NCBI RefSeq assembly: GCF_003073045.1
Contig: NC_037591.1
Location: 43,875,091-43,939,090 of the forward strand
From: Pomacea canaliculata
Taxonomy: Eukaryota; Mollusca; Gastropoda; Architaenioglossa; Ampullariidae
Direction: 5' to 3'
DNA length: 64,000 bases
Part shown: positions 47,257 to 58,589 of the stretch, piece by piece
Layout of the letters: the number at the start of each line of letters is the position of its first letter
Position numbering within the stretch: position 1 is the first letter of the stretch
Position numbers and translations under genes: made by a program
Notes under the pieces: generated by a model
The model's input: the letters and a program-made list of their open reading frames with translations, nothing else
Databases searched by the model: none
Told to the model about the DNA's origin: nothing

Positions 47257-47568
47257 CTAGGGGTTGCCCTCCTCGTTGTGGCCGTCGTCCAAAGGTTGAC
47301 GAGCTTCACAAGTCACCTCGCCGCGAGCCGAGTTCAGACAGGTTTGTGACAAGACTTTGAGAGCATTGCGGGTAGATAGCGGTGTGCACTGATCACGATG
47401 AGCCACGCCATCCATGGTATCCTTCATGTCATCGTGACTGCTCGTCGTACACACCCCGGGTACAAGGAGCTGCACTTTCGGGAGGGTGCGCTGGGCGCAA
47501 AGGGTGACAAACACTTGAAGTGTGAGCGATGTCGAGGAAAGCAACAAGAAGGAGGCTGGTAATCTCAT
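47257..47568 (-). CDS. Small putative secreted protein ORF (103 codons)
   Basis: The frame starts MRLPASFLLLSSTSLTLQVF, a plausible signal peptide, followed by about 80 polar residues with four cysteines (VC, DQC, QTC, VTC). It ends acidic (DDGHNEEGNP). It sits about 0.9 kb upstream of the lectin exon 1 on the same strand. A GTGACT near 47307 could be a splice donor, in which case this is only a first exon. I do not recognise it; it may be spurious. Confidence 0.3.
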   Translation of the reverse strand: MRLPASFLLLSSTSLTLQVFVTLCAQRTLPKVQLLVPGVCTTSSHDDMKDTMDGVAHRDQCTPLSTRNALKVLSQTCLNSARGEVTCEARQPLDDGHNEEGNP

Positions 47569-47699
47569 GTTGCGAGGACCCACGCTTATCACTTGGGTTA
47601 AAGGTCAATGGTTTATCAGAAAATAGAAACTGTTTTGACAAGCTTTCTTACCTGCTTCATTCTGAAGTCCATTGTTTACAACTGATAACACGGATATAC

Positions 47700-48005
47700 G
47701 CGCGAGCGCACACACAGAGGCAAGAAATAAAGGGACAGAGATAGAAACAGAGAAAAAAGAAAGAAAAAGAGAGCGTGATCAAAACAGAAAAGAATGAAAG
47801 AAAGAGTAAAAAAGGTTTAAAAGAGACAGAAAGAAAAGAAAAAAGAAGAACGGAAAGAGAGAGAAAAGATACGAAGAAAAAGAGAGAGGGAAAGAAAGAA
47901 ATAAAGAGTAGAAAGAGACATAATGGGAAAGAGAGAAGAAAAGAGAACAAAATATAGGAAGAAAGAGGGAGCGATTGAAAGTGAGGGAAAGAGAAAGAGA
48001 GCTGT
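47700..48005. repeat. Purine (GAAA/GAGA) tract
   Basis: Almost pure A/G over 250 bases on the plus strand. Confidence 0.85.
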
Positions 48006-48034
48006 AACTATCGAAAAGCTGTTATATATTGGTT

Positions 48035-48510
48035 AAACAGCTGTACAGCGGTCACACAGCTGCTGTCCATTGTCACACAGCTGCTGTCCATTGTCACACA
48101 GCTGCTATACAGCGGTCACACAGCTGCTATACAGCTGTCACACAGCTGCCACGTTTACTTGTGACTGTCCTATTGTCCTCTGCAAACCTTGAAAACCTTT
48201 GAATATCTCGTCATGTCAGAAATGAGACAACAAAACACGTTTGAGACATTTATTGATGGAGGGACTGGCTGTCACCTCACACAACAACAACAGCAATAAT
48301 CAAGGCTGGGGTCAGGGTTAACAACACAACAACAATAATAATAATCAAGGCTGGGGTCACCTCAGACAACAACAGCAATAATCAAGGCTGGGGGTCACCT
48401 CACACAACAACAACAATAATCAAGGCTGGGGTCACCTCAGACAACAACAGCAATAATCAAGGCTGGGGGTCACCTCACACAACAACAATAATCAAGGCTG
48501 GGGGTCGTTG
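48035..48510. repeat. GTCACACAGCTGCTAT and AATAATCAAGGCTGGGGTCACCTC repeats
   Basis: Five short units at 48035-48150, then six to seven 38-62 bp units at 48270-48510. Confidence 0.85.
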
Positions 48511-49009
48511 AGTGGAGAGAAAGAGAGAGAAAGATGCTGGCTGGGGGAGGGCGAGTCGCAAATCCATGGGAAAGAAAAAAAGGAAGAGTAGCTTTGAAGG
48601 AGGGAGCAATGTGGTGTATGTAGGACAGGTCGACCCACTTCTTGAACGGGGACGTAATCAGTGTCTAGAGGACAGACAAGCTGTTATGTCCCTTTAATAA
48701 CGTTTACAGATCCAAGTACATAAACATCGTCGATGTATATACAAGTATATATACATAATTATGTGTGTCGTTAAATGTATTTAATGAATGGTTACATAAA
48801 TATCTAAACATATATAAATGATTAGTGTTAGTGTCCACAGCTCCAGTCACTCATTCTCTTCATGCTTTTTTCCACCGTCAGTCTGCCTCTCAGAAACACG
48901 TCCATCCGCATTCTGCTTCTCCCTCTGACTGTCAGCTGCCACAACCCTGACCTGTCTGTCAGTCAACCTGTCTGTCAGTCAACCTGTCTGTCAGTCAACC
49001 TGTCTGTTG

Positions 49010-49930
49010 TGTTGCGGTGAAGGCATGGATGACCAGCAATCGTCTTAAACTCCACGACGACAAGACAGAAGCGTTACTGTGTGGCCCCAGGGCCAGACGG
49101 GAGCAGATTGGCATTAGTGCCGTGCAGGTCGGTGATGCCTCCATCGCCTTTGCTGACTGTGTACGGGACCCTAGGGCTGTTTATTGATGCAGAACTCTCC
49201 ATGTTCTTATAACCATGTCAGTTCTGTTGTGGCTAAGTCCTACTACGTTTTGAGGACTTTAGGTAGACTACGGCCCATGCTGACTCAAGCTGCTGCCAAG
49301 TCACTTGCTGTGGCTACCATCACATCACGATTGGACTATTGTAACAGTGCATTGTGGGGTATACCTGCTACTCAGTTGGATCGACTCCAAAGAGTTCAAA
49401 ACACAGCCGCCAGGATTGTCACCCGTGCAAAGTCGTCCACTGAGCACATCACAACTATCCTACAGACTTCACTGGCTCCCAATGAACAAGCGCACTGACC
49501 ACAAAGTACTTTCCATTGCCCAGTCCTGCATGTCTACAACTGCTCCTGACTATTTGCAAGAGATAGTTCCTCCGTACCAGCCGTCACGTAGCCTGCACTC
49601 AGGCTCCCAGTCACGCTTCTGTCTCCCTGCAGTGACAGACACCAACAAGAAGCGCACTGGAGCCAGGGCCTTCAAACACGCGGCACCTAAGCTGTGGAAT
49701 GCTCTGCCATCGTCACTCTCCACCATCACCTCACCAACCACGTTTCGCAAAAGACTGAAAACCCATCTGTTTCTTTCAAACCAGTCTTAAACTACCAAGA
49801 AACACTTCTGTCTATATTTTTTACTTTCCTGGTGTTTTAGATATTTGTTTACTTTATTTTTTCTTCTTTTGTTTTTTTTTTCTGTGCAATGAGCATTCTT
49901 CTGAATGAATACCTGCGCATTACAAATCGA

Positions 49931-49962
<32 letters not shown>
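49010..49962 (+). mobile_element. 5'-truncated CR1/L2-like LINE tail
   Basis: Broken frames encode the C-terminal end of a non-LTR reverse transcriptase: SNRLKLHDDKTEALLCGP, ATITSRLDYCNSALWGIP, LDRLQRVQNTAARIVTR, RLHWLPMNKRTDHKVLS, TGARAFKHAAPKLWNALP and FRKRLKTHLFLSNQS followed by stop 49788-49790. At least three frame changes mean it is dead. It ends in a (CAT)n tail at 49931-49962. The direct repeat CTGTCAGTCAACCTGTCTG flanks it on both sides. Confidence 0.85.
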
Positions 49963-49964
<2 letters not shown>

Positions 49965-50211
49965 TGTCAGTCAACCTGTCTGTCAGTCTTGCAGTCTCGC
50001 TGGTTGCCTGTGTGTCCGCCACTGTCAATATCGTCTTTCCATGGAACAGTCTTCGCTCCTCTCTTTTTTCCTCTTTTTTTTTTTGCCGTACACGTCGCTG
50101 TTGCTGGTGTACATGCTGTCGCTACTAATGTTCTTATCGTTGCTGTGAGTGGCAAGGAGGGTGGTAGAGGTAGAGGTGGTGGTGTTGGTGGTGGAGGTGG
50201 TGGAGGTGGGG

Positions 50212-51505
50212 TCACGTGTTGGCAGGACCGGGTGGAAACTGTTTGTTGAGTGTGTCGTACTGCTGTGCGATGACCTTCACCCGACATCCCTCACTCGTGA
50301 CGGAGCTGACATCGTACTCAGTGTCAGAGGTCAGCTTGACCACACCAGCAGCCTGGCCCCTGTCATCACACGCCTGATGTCTGGCCCTTACGACCACCAC
50401 GTGGTTATAGGCGCGCGGCACACCCTGTAGTGTGCCCCTGGGTGCGCACTTCTCCAGGTGGCTGTACTGCTCAGGTCCTTGGGTGGCAGCACCCGTCCTC
50501 ACGTCTGTCACACAGGCCTCGGCGTAATGTAGGTCGTCCGGTACGTCCACCCCAGCCATGGCCCTAAAAAGACCCACCCCCCGGTTCTCAAGGGCACCCG
50601 ACATGACCACCCGACAGTCCTCAGGAGGGACAACGACCTCTGTGTAGTCATCTGTCCTCGACAATTCTACTTCCGTGTACTCGTGGCCACCCGACATAAG
50701 CATCTGACCGTTTCCTCTAGAAACCATGACATCAGTGTAATCATACCCACCCGGGACAAACACCCGACCATCTACAGGTGACACATCTACCTCAGTGTAC
50801 TCACGGTCGTCGAGCATGACTACCCGACCACCATGGTGAGGTTTGTAGACTTCGGTGTATTCAGGCGTACCCAAGGTATCCATCCGACTACCATAATGAG
50901 GTTTGTAGACTTCGGTGTACTCAGGCGTACCCAAGGTATCCATCCGACTACCATGATGAGGTTTGTAGACTTCGGTGTACTCAGGCGTACCCAAGGTATC
51001 CATCCGGCCACCATGGTGAGGTTTGTAGACTTCGGCATACTCCGGCCTACCCGAAATGCCCACTCGGTCACTGCTCACGTCTTTGACTTCCGAATAGTCC
51101 CTCACAAAGAGTACCCGACTACCTTTACTGGACAGACCAGCAGCTGCATTGTCAGAGCCACGTGACCCACTCACCACTTGCACATCCGCGTAGTGCGGTC
51201 CAGGCGAGAGAGTGACCTCGGTGTAGTCACGGACACCCGGGAAAGCCACGTCAGTGTAGTCCGGTCCACCCGACACACTTGCCGCGTGGCAGGTAGGGGA
51301 CACCGCCGCTTGTGTGAGGCAGTCGTCAGGTGCCACCGCCACGTCGGTGTAGAAGCTGCTGTCATCATCATCATCATCATCATTGCCGGTGTCCTGCCTC
51401 AACCTCCTGATTGCTCCTAGACATCTCCTGAAACACTGCGGCTTTGGCACAGACAGATTCATCCGCAGCTTCCTGGAGCACTGCAGGCGAGCTTTGGCTG
51501 CGAAC
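50212..51505 (-). CDS. YxxV receptor tail exon
   Basis: A single 1,294-base open exon encodes the intracellular region. An acidic DDDDDDD run comes from a (CAT)n microsatellite at 51362-51381. Then come about 18 tyrosine motifs, for example PDYTDV, RDYTEV, PHYADV, RDYSEV, PEYTEVYKPH (several copies), REYTEV, YDYTDV, HEYTEV, DDYTEV, EQYSHL, RAYNHV and QQYDTL. The core is a 20-residue (60-bp) tandem repeat. The exon ends FPPGPANT and a stop. The long uninterrupted frame with conserved tyrosines amid varying spacers argues for real coding sequence. Confidence 0.85.
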
Positions 51506-54500
51506 CTGAGACAGGTAATGAGTACAGAGCAGGTGCTGAGTAGAATGAGCTAATGAGCACAGGGCAGGTACTGAGTATAATGAGGTAATGAGTACAGGGC
51601 AGGTGCTGAGTATAATGAGGTAATGAGTACAGAGCAGGTGCTGAGTAGAATGAGGTAATGAGCACAGGGCAGGTACTGAGTATAATGAGGTAATGAGTAC
51701 AGGGCAGGTGCTGAGTATAATGAGGTAATGAGTGCAATAATGGAATGGACAGGTAATGGGTACAGGACAGGTGATGAATATAATAAGGTAATGTGTACAA
51801 TAAGGTACTCGACAGGTAATTGATACAGGGAAGGTGCTGAGTATAATGAGATAATGAGTAAGGACGGCACTGAGTATAATGAGGTAATGAGTACAAGAAG
51901 GTAATGAGTTCAGGGCAGGTGCGATGAAGACATGATGACTGATGATGTGGGATCACAACATAATGATTGATGAGGAAGTGGTTACCGCTCAGCAATTGTC
52001 GATCATTTGTCGTAACGAAAACGTGATTGTTGGTAATGTGTGAATGTGAGACAACGATTTCCGAGAATGTGTGATTACTACCGTATTTACCGATAATGTG
52101 ATTACACGATGGTGATTGCTGATACGTGTGATGACCACAATGACTACAAGTAATCAGCGATTACAAGATGATGATTGCTGATAATGTGTGATTATAAGGG
52201 GATGATTGCCGATGATGTGTGATGACCACAATGACAGGTCACGTGGGGACGACGTCACTCACCAGACACAGAGGACGAGGCTCGTGCTGGTCACAAGGGA
52301 GGCAAGCACAACAGTTGTAGCGGAAATTGCTTTTCCTGGAGGACAAGAAATGTTGTGAGTCACATGTTGTGTCATCAGTAATGTTTAGTGATAATACAAA
52401 CACAACCACACGACAGTAGATACACTGTGTTGTCAAATAGACAAATACACAGCTTGTGGTGTACAATGGGACGATGTACTGTGTGACAGTAGTACGATGT
52501 ACTGTGACATGTTACAGAAGTACGATGTACTGTGACATGTTACAATAGTACGATGTACTGTGTGACAGTAGTACGATGTACTGTGACATGTTACAGAAGT
52601 ACGATGTACTGTGACATGTTACAATAGTACGATGTACTGTGTGACAGTAGTACGATGTACTGTGACATCTTATGTGAACACGATGTACTGTGTGACAGTA
52701 GTACGATGTACGGTGACATGTTACAGAAGTAGGATGTACTTACTATGGCCTGTTGTATGATTATGATGTACTGTGGTATGTTACAGTAGTACGATGTACT
52801 GTGACATGTTATGTGAACACGATGTACTGTGACATGTTACAGTAGTGCGATGTACGGTGACATGTTACAGAAGTATGATGTACTGTGACAGGCTACAGAA
52901 GTACGATGTACTGTGGCATGATATGTGAACATGATGTAATGTGTGACAGTAGCACGATGTACTGTGACATGTTACAGTAGCACGATGTACTGTGGTCTAC
53001 ACGATGTACTGTGACATGTTACAGTAGTGCGATGTACTGTGACATGTTACAGTAGCACGATGTACTGTGACATGTTACAATAGTATGATGTACTGTGACA
53101 TGTTACAATAGTATGATGTACTGTGACGTGTTACTATAGTATGATGTACTGTGACATGCTACAATAGTACGATGTACTGTGACATGTTACAATAGTATGA
53201 TGTACTGTGACATGTTACAGTAGCACGATGTACCCGATGTACTGTGACATGCTACAATAGTACGATGTACTGTGACATGCTACAATAGTGCGATGTACTG
53301 TGACATGTTACAGTAGTACAATTTACTGTGGCCTGACATGTACACACTTTTCCCAGCATCTCACCGTAACACGAGACAGGTGTGTGTGGAGGTACTCGGT
53401 GCTTGACACCCAGTCAGCAGCTACGACTACATCACGACAAGGCAGTCAGCCTGTACACATGCCACATTCAGGGAAAGAACAGCTTGCCCAACACGAGAGC
53501 TGAACCCAGGACAACCAACCCTCACAGTATTGTGACAGACGTTAACCGTTACGTCAGGCGACCCCCGAGTGACGGGTCATCTACTGCGTTAGAAAGACAC
53601 TCGGGTGTCTGTACATCTACCCGTGTCTCGACCCCTGCACGACTTAGCCTCTTACCGCTGCTCCAAACTGCAGTCTCTTGCCTGGATCCTTGAAGCTCTG
53701 CCCTGGACCCTGGAGGCTCTGCCCTGTATCTTGCAGGCTCCACCATAACAACATCCCTTGTTTGTCTTCTCGGTGGCTGGAAGCGTAAAGCTTGTGTGTC
53801 TCCATGGAAACCGACAGCTGTTACAGACACTAGAGTCAGATGTGTCGTCATCGTGTCCTTCTCTCCACTGTCACGTGATACACCATGCAGACCACAATGT
53901 GCCACAGACAGTAGGACAGTAGGACAGTAGGACAGCATGTTGAACATAATGGTGTCTGTATATACATACTCGGAGAGCATCATGACCTCAGCACAATCAA
54001 CACAAATATTTTCACCACATTGGACGACCCAAGGGCAAACGGTAATGGATGTGATATTAGCTGCCACACACATACATGTACACCCCCACACATACACCCC
54101 CACACATATACGCACCCCCACGCATCCACGCACACTCATATCCACCCCTACACACACATACACTGTGATATACGCCCATACATATCCACCCCTACACACA
54201 ACTACCCCCCTACACACAACTACACCCCCCTAAACACAACTACACCCCCGACAGAATATACACCCCCTACACACAACTACACTAACATACAACACCCTAC
54301 TTACAAACCCCTACACACAACACACCCCTACACACATATACACCCCCTAACACACAACTACACCCCCTACACCACACCCCCACAACTACACCCCTACACA
54401 CTACACCCCCTACACACAACTACACCCCCCTACCTAACACAACTACACCCCCTACAACAACTACAACCCTACACACAACACTAACATTGATACACCCCCC

Positions 54501-57044
54501 CCTACCACTATACACCCCCCTACACACAACTATACACCCCCTACACACAACTACACCCCTACACACAACTACACCCCCGACACAACATATACACCCCCTA
54601 ACACACAACTACACCCCTACACACAACTACACCCCCAACACACAACTACCACCCCCTACAACAACTACACCCCCCCTACACCAACTACACACACACAACT
54701 ACACCCCCTACACACAACTAACCTACACCCTCACACTACACCCCTACCACAACTACACCCCCTACACACAACTACACCCCCTACACACATATACACCCCT
54801 ACAACACAACTACACCCCCTACACACATATACACCCCTACACCAACTACACCCCCCTACACATGATACACCCCTACAACACTACACCCCCCTACACATAT
54901 ACACTCCTACACACACACTACACCCCCTACACATATCACCCCACACCACTAACACACATATCATACAGCACTACACCGCCCCTACAACACATATACACCC
55001 CCTACACACATATACAGCCCTACACACAACTACCCCCCTACACACATTATACACCCCTACACACATATACAGCCCCTACACACACAACTACACCCCCTAC
55101 ACACATATACAGCCCTACACACACCCCCCCTACACACATATACACCCCCTACACACATATACAGCCCCTAAACACACAACTACACCCCCTACACACATAT
55201 ACACACCCATATACATATTGCACACGCCCACACATATACCCCCCCACACACACACACCCTCCCTGAACACACAAGCCACCTTAAGCTGCGCTATGACTAT
55301 TTCTAATAAGCTAAAATGAGTTATTAATAGGCTGCACCTAGTACTCGACTTCCTGTGACTTATGGCCGACTTCTCTCTCTGTCCCTATCATTAGACTAAT
55401 GTTCGTGAACTAAACTCAAGCAGCCGAGCGGTTGTCCTGGTGACTCCGCTTCCTCAGGCTGACAAGTGCAGCAACTGGGACAGGAAGTTTGGAGGAAAGG
55501 GGAGATAATACAGATGTTGTACCCTCGCTCCTACTCCATCTCACTCTCTTCCCTTTCTCTCAGGGATACTGACTAGCTTCTCTACTCTTTCTCTCTCTCA
55601 TCGCCACGCTCTCCAATGACGACTTTTGTGTCTTAGCAATTGGTCGCAATGTCGTCTGCATTATTCCTCTTTTTGATTTGAGGCCACCAGGACAATTATA
55701 TAATGCAGAAAATAATCATCAGCCATAGACATATTGTAAAACAACATCCACATACCGAACATAGCCTATGACTTATGACCTATGTGTCGCGTGTCGCATG
55801 CTGACTCAGCCTGTTGCGTCAATGAAGTTTGACGTAATTTGTTTTGATGACGTTTTTTTTTCTTGGGGAAGGACGGCGAAGAGGGATAGAAAACCATCAT
55901 GAAGGAAGTTTCAACTGTGTGATGATTATCGTACGGTGAAGGGAAATTTGATTGTGATTACCGTCGAAGAGACGGAGACTTGTGAGTGACCACCGCTGGA
56001 AGAACGGTGGTGGTTGTGCCGCTGAGGAAGTCTGAGCTAGGTTGTTGCGGGGACGGAACTGTCGGGAGTTGTGGGTAAGGTCAGTTGGCGTCCGGTAGGG
56101 AGGCGTTTGTGTTTTTTGTTTTTTGGGGGGTTCGTTTTTTTTATTTTGTTTTCATTAAATATATATTTGTAGCATCGTTTCGTGTGCGTGTTGGTTTGTT
56201 CAGCGCTGGGAGCGGCTGGATACGTCGCTACACGCGACACTATGACCTATGACCAAGCCCCCATCGACACGAGTATGTCAAGTGTGTTCAGACACACCGT
56301 GTCATTCTGCATACTTACCTGTAGCAGCCTGCTGTACACATCGCCATCACACATTACTACGTTCTCATCTAACATCATTGGTTGGACAAGACAGACGTTA
56401 GACAGACACCTGCTGAAATCTTTCACAGCACACGTGACCAGATGTCATCAGGGTGTCCCCACACACTCAGTCACTAGCGACAGTTTGTCGCGCCCAGCGA
56501 CTATCGTAGGATACAGTTCCTACATAATAATTGTACTGCAGTCATAGTTCCTACAGAATATCCCGGCAATTGTATATTAAAAACATTTTCTACAGTATTT
56601 ACATTTTTTTAAGTCGTATCATATACTTGGAAACTGATTTGCATTTGAAAACATAAAAAGCTATAAACTTTCACAAAAAATGTTGAACTACATTTGTTGC
56701 AGCCATTGATGATCGCAAACATGTCTGACGGCACATTTGTGACATTTCATAATTGCGAAAGAATTCTATCTCTCCCCAACTGAGTGACATCCGGTGTCCA
56801 CCAGATGAACAGATTTCCTACAGAAGGTCTGCAGCAGGACTGAGACATGAAATCCATGGCCGCTGATAGCAAGCAGCGGGTCACGTGACCAAAGGAAAGT
56901 GTCTAGCAGTACACAGAGCCCTCTATGGTGCCAGGAAAGCCAAATGGCGGTGTGGAGCCTACCTGCACTGGCCGTCACACTGGCCGTCACGGTGACCGTC
57001 ACGCTGACCCCCAGCATCCACGTCCACCACGCGGCGACCTGCAT
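50212..57044 (-). CDS. Type I receptor with 18 tandem tyrosine motifs in its tail (4 exons)
   Basis: Exons (minus strand): 57044-56963, 54060-53656, 52335-52263, 51505-50212; junction phases 1, 1, 2 all fit, giving about 617 residues. The order is signal peptide, ectodomain of about 135 residues with six cysteines and an N-I-T sequon, Pro/Arg-rich stalk, one transmembrane helix, and a tail of about 430 residues. The tail carries Y-T-E-V, Y-T-D-V, Y-A-D-V, Y-S-E-V, Y-S-H-L, Y-N-H-V and Y-D-T-L motifs. Such Yxx(V/L) sites are typical docking sites for SH2 proteins after phosphorylation, so a signalling receptor or scaffold is inferred. The residue two before each tyrosine is usually P, R or D rather than I/V/L, so these are not canonical ITIMs. 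I do not recognise the family. A 66-bp in-frame stretch (53883-53818) could alternatively be a short intron. Confidence 0.72.
50821..51060 (-). repeat. Four 60-bp coding repeats, each with one EYTEV/EYAEV motif
   Basis: Four exact-length units of 60 bp differ at only a few bases. Each encodes a 20-residue block of the form (R/T)PEY(T/A)EVYKPH(H/Y)GxRxxxLxx. The unit length keeps the frame, so copy number could vary between alleles without breaking the protein. Confidence 0.9.
51525..51910. repeat. GGTAATGAGTACAGGGCAGGTGCTGAGTATAATGA repeat
   Basis: About ten copies of 36 bp. It abuts the acceptor of the YxxV tail exon, and copies resemble the acceptor segment (CATTACCTGTCTCAG in gene sense). 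Confidence 0.85.
51990..52215. repeat. GATGATTGCTGATAATGTGTGAT repeat
   Basis: Five loose copies in the intron before the tail exon. Confidence 0.6.
52263..52335 (-). CDS. YxxV receptor transmembrane exon
   Basis: The exon encodes KAISATTVVLASLVTSTSLV followed by LCVW, a hydrophobic span that continues into the basic FAAKARLQCSRKLR at the start of the tail exon, a normal stop-transfer arrangement. Acceptor TTTCTTGTCCTCCAG and donor GTGAGT are strong. Confidence 0.7.
52465..53335. repeat. 28-bp minisatellite GTACGATGTACTGTGACATG + TTACAGTA
   Basis: About 30 copies between the ectodomain and transmembrane exons of the YxxV receptor. Confidence 0.95.
53656..54060 (-). CDS. YxxV receptor ectodomain exon
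   Basis: The acceptor TGTGTGGCAG precedes ANITSITVCPWVVQCGENIC; further cysteines follow (VDC, SYC, AHC), six in all. The second half is rich in Pro, Arg and Gln (FQPPRRQ, EPARYRAEPPGSRAELQG), suggesting an extended stalk. It ends at AGCAGCG|GTAAGA in phase 1, matching the transmembrane exon. I do not recognise a named domain; an immunoglobulin-like remnant is only a guess. Confidence 0.55.
54065..55260. repeat. CCCCTACACACAACTACA repeat (noisy)
   Basis: Over 50 units in the first intron of the YxxV receptor, with frequent base drop-outs. Open frames through it are artefacts. Confidence 0.95.
55270..56960. other. First intron of the YxxV receptor, unique part
   Basis: No exon recognised on either strand; phase continuity from 56963 to 54060 needs none. 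Confidence 0.5.
56963..57044 (-). CDS. YxxV receptor exon 1: signal peptide
   Basis: The exon encodes MQVAAWWTWMLGVSVTVTVT followed by ASVTASA, a classical signal peptide with a small-residue cleavage site, and ends in phase 1 at a GTAGGC donor. I chose the second in-frame ATG because the eight codons before it (MQQLRAED) would push the hydrophobic core inward; either start is possible. The splice to 54060 gives ...TASA-ANITSITV. Confidence 0.6.
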
Positions 57045-57663
57045 GTCCTCTGCCCTCAGCTGCTGCACTGGGCGGACGCAGGTCGACGGCAGGACGTGTG
57101 CTCACCGGGAAACATTTCTCGCTGGGAGGGAAGATGTGAGTCACGACGGACAGTTTCTCGCGGCAGTTGAAACTCCAGTTAAGATGAGGACAAAGTTCAT
57201 CTACCGAAGTTGTTTCGGCTCCTGGCCTTTTTGGCTTGACATCTTCTTTTTGTCTCTCTCTCCATCTATCTGATGAAGTGTGACCGACCATTTACACAGC
57301 GCGCCGCACACGCGGAGCAACTTTAGTCGAGAAATAGATGTACAAATGTCTACTGTACAGTAGACCGACTGTGTAATACTTTGTTGGTATCCCTGTGTGA
57401 TGCTGCATATACAGCTGCAGGTTGTGACTAATACGGTTTAACCTCCCCATGAAGACCTTCCTGTTTATGATCCCCTCGCATGACGATACAAATGTCTCCA
57501 TGGCCGACTGGCCTGTGTAAGTGTCATCTCTAGTCCATTACCTCCAATCCAGACTTGTGTCCGACAGTTCGAGCTTTAGTTTTGCAAACGTTGCGTGTTG
57601 ACAGAAAGCATTTTCTAGAATACTTCTGACCAACCGTTGGCCCTACTGTACGAGTGTTCACAC

Positions 57664-57770
57664 AATTGCCGTCAAGTGAGTACATTCGCAATGAGACTGC
57701 TTGTTTAGCGGCTCACTGTCATTGCGCCACAAGCCATGTTGCTCCAGTCCTAGCCACGTGATCGCCCCAA
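57664..57770 (-). CDS. Isolated GPS-motif-like exon
   Basis: Between the acceptor GACTTTTGTAG and a GTGTGA donor the exon reads AITWLGLEQHGLWRND, then SEPLNKQSHCECTHLTAI. The C-x-C-x-HLT core with an upstream W matches the GPCR proteolysis site of adhesion GPCRs and polycystins. One of the four usual cysteines seems absent. I found no seven-transmembrane exons nearby, so it may be an orphan exon or a relic. Confidence 0.45.
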
Positions 57771-57839
57771 CTACAAAAGTCAAATCCACCCAAGTGCAGA
57801 GGACGAACCGATCTCCAATGACAAGAGCAGATGTTGTCA

Positions 57840-58190
57840 TCAAATATTATCAACAGAGCCACAGCGTTCTTTGAACACCTTCAACCACCGTCTTACAAAC
57901 GGAGATGGCCACTGGCTGACACGAAAAGCCCTCATGTTGCTTGAGGTGGAGGTGATGGTGGTGATGGTGATGGTGGTGGAGGTGATGGTGGTGATGGTGG
58001 TGATGGTGGTGGAGGTGATGGTGGTGATGGTGGTGGAGGTGATGGTGGATGAGGTGGTGCTGGTGCTGGTGGTGATGGTGGTGGTGGTGGTGCAGTCCAT
58101 TGCCCTCAGACACAAGTTCACGAGAGTGCGGACCATGGTTTCTAAGGTGATCGAGCCAGTGGTCGTTGTCGTCTGTCCACCAGCGCCCAT
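57840..58190 (-). other. Thr/Ser-rich open frame over a (CACCAT)n array
   Basis: A 116-codon frame consists largely of TTTTTITTSTST-like sequence from the microsatellite on 57950-58100. It could be a mucin-like stalk upstream of the GPS-like exon, but the repeat alone produces open frames in several phases (one would be poly-His). Coding is not supported. Confidence 0.15.
57950..58100. repeat. (GGTGGTGAT)n microsatellite
   Basis: Perfect to near-perfect GGT/GAT triplets. Confidence 0.95.
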
Positions 58191-58589
58191 CAGTCGACTG
58201 AGCGTGACTAGCAGTCGTGTGTACAGGACATGTCTCTCACGAACACTGTGACTGCTTGTCTTTACTGCGACTTTCTTGTAAAATCTGGTGGAAATGTAAA
58301 CACTGTGTTGTGAGAGGGTGTCTGTCTGTCACCACGTGACACTGTAATCACGTGCTCTGATCACGTGAGCAGCTTTCCCTACAAACCTTGGTCTAATGGT
58401 GGCACCGTACACAGGACCGAGTGACAGCCACAGCGACAGAAAAGCTTGAGATGTTTCTAAGACATTCTGTCAACACTTCAGTCAACAAACTTGATGTCAT
58501 AGGAAGTCCTGGTCCGTGGAATGAAGCAGGCAGCTTGAACTCTGCACTATGACCTCTGGCAGTTACCACCTGAGTTGTGTTTTAGCGAG

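Noticed and set aside
53382..53693. Plus-strand frame with YTCHIQG that looks slightly immunoglobulin-like
   Set aside because: Single short motif, opposite strand to a coherent receptor model, no splice context.
54487..55266. 259-codon plus-strand frame rich in Thr, Pro and Tyr
   Set aside because: Produced by the CCCCTACACACAACTACA array in an intron.
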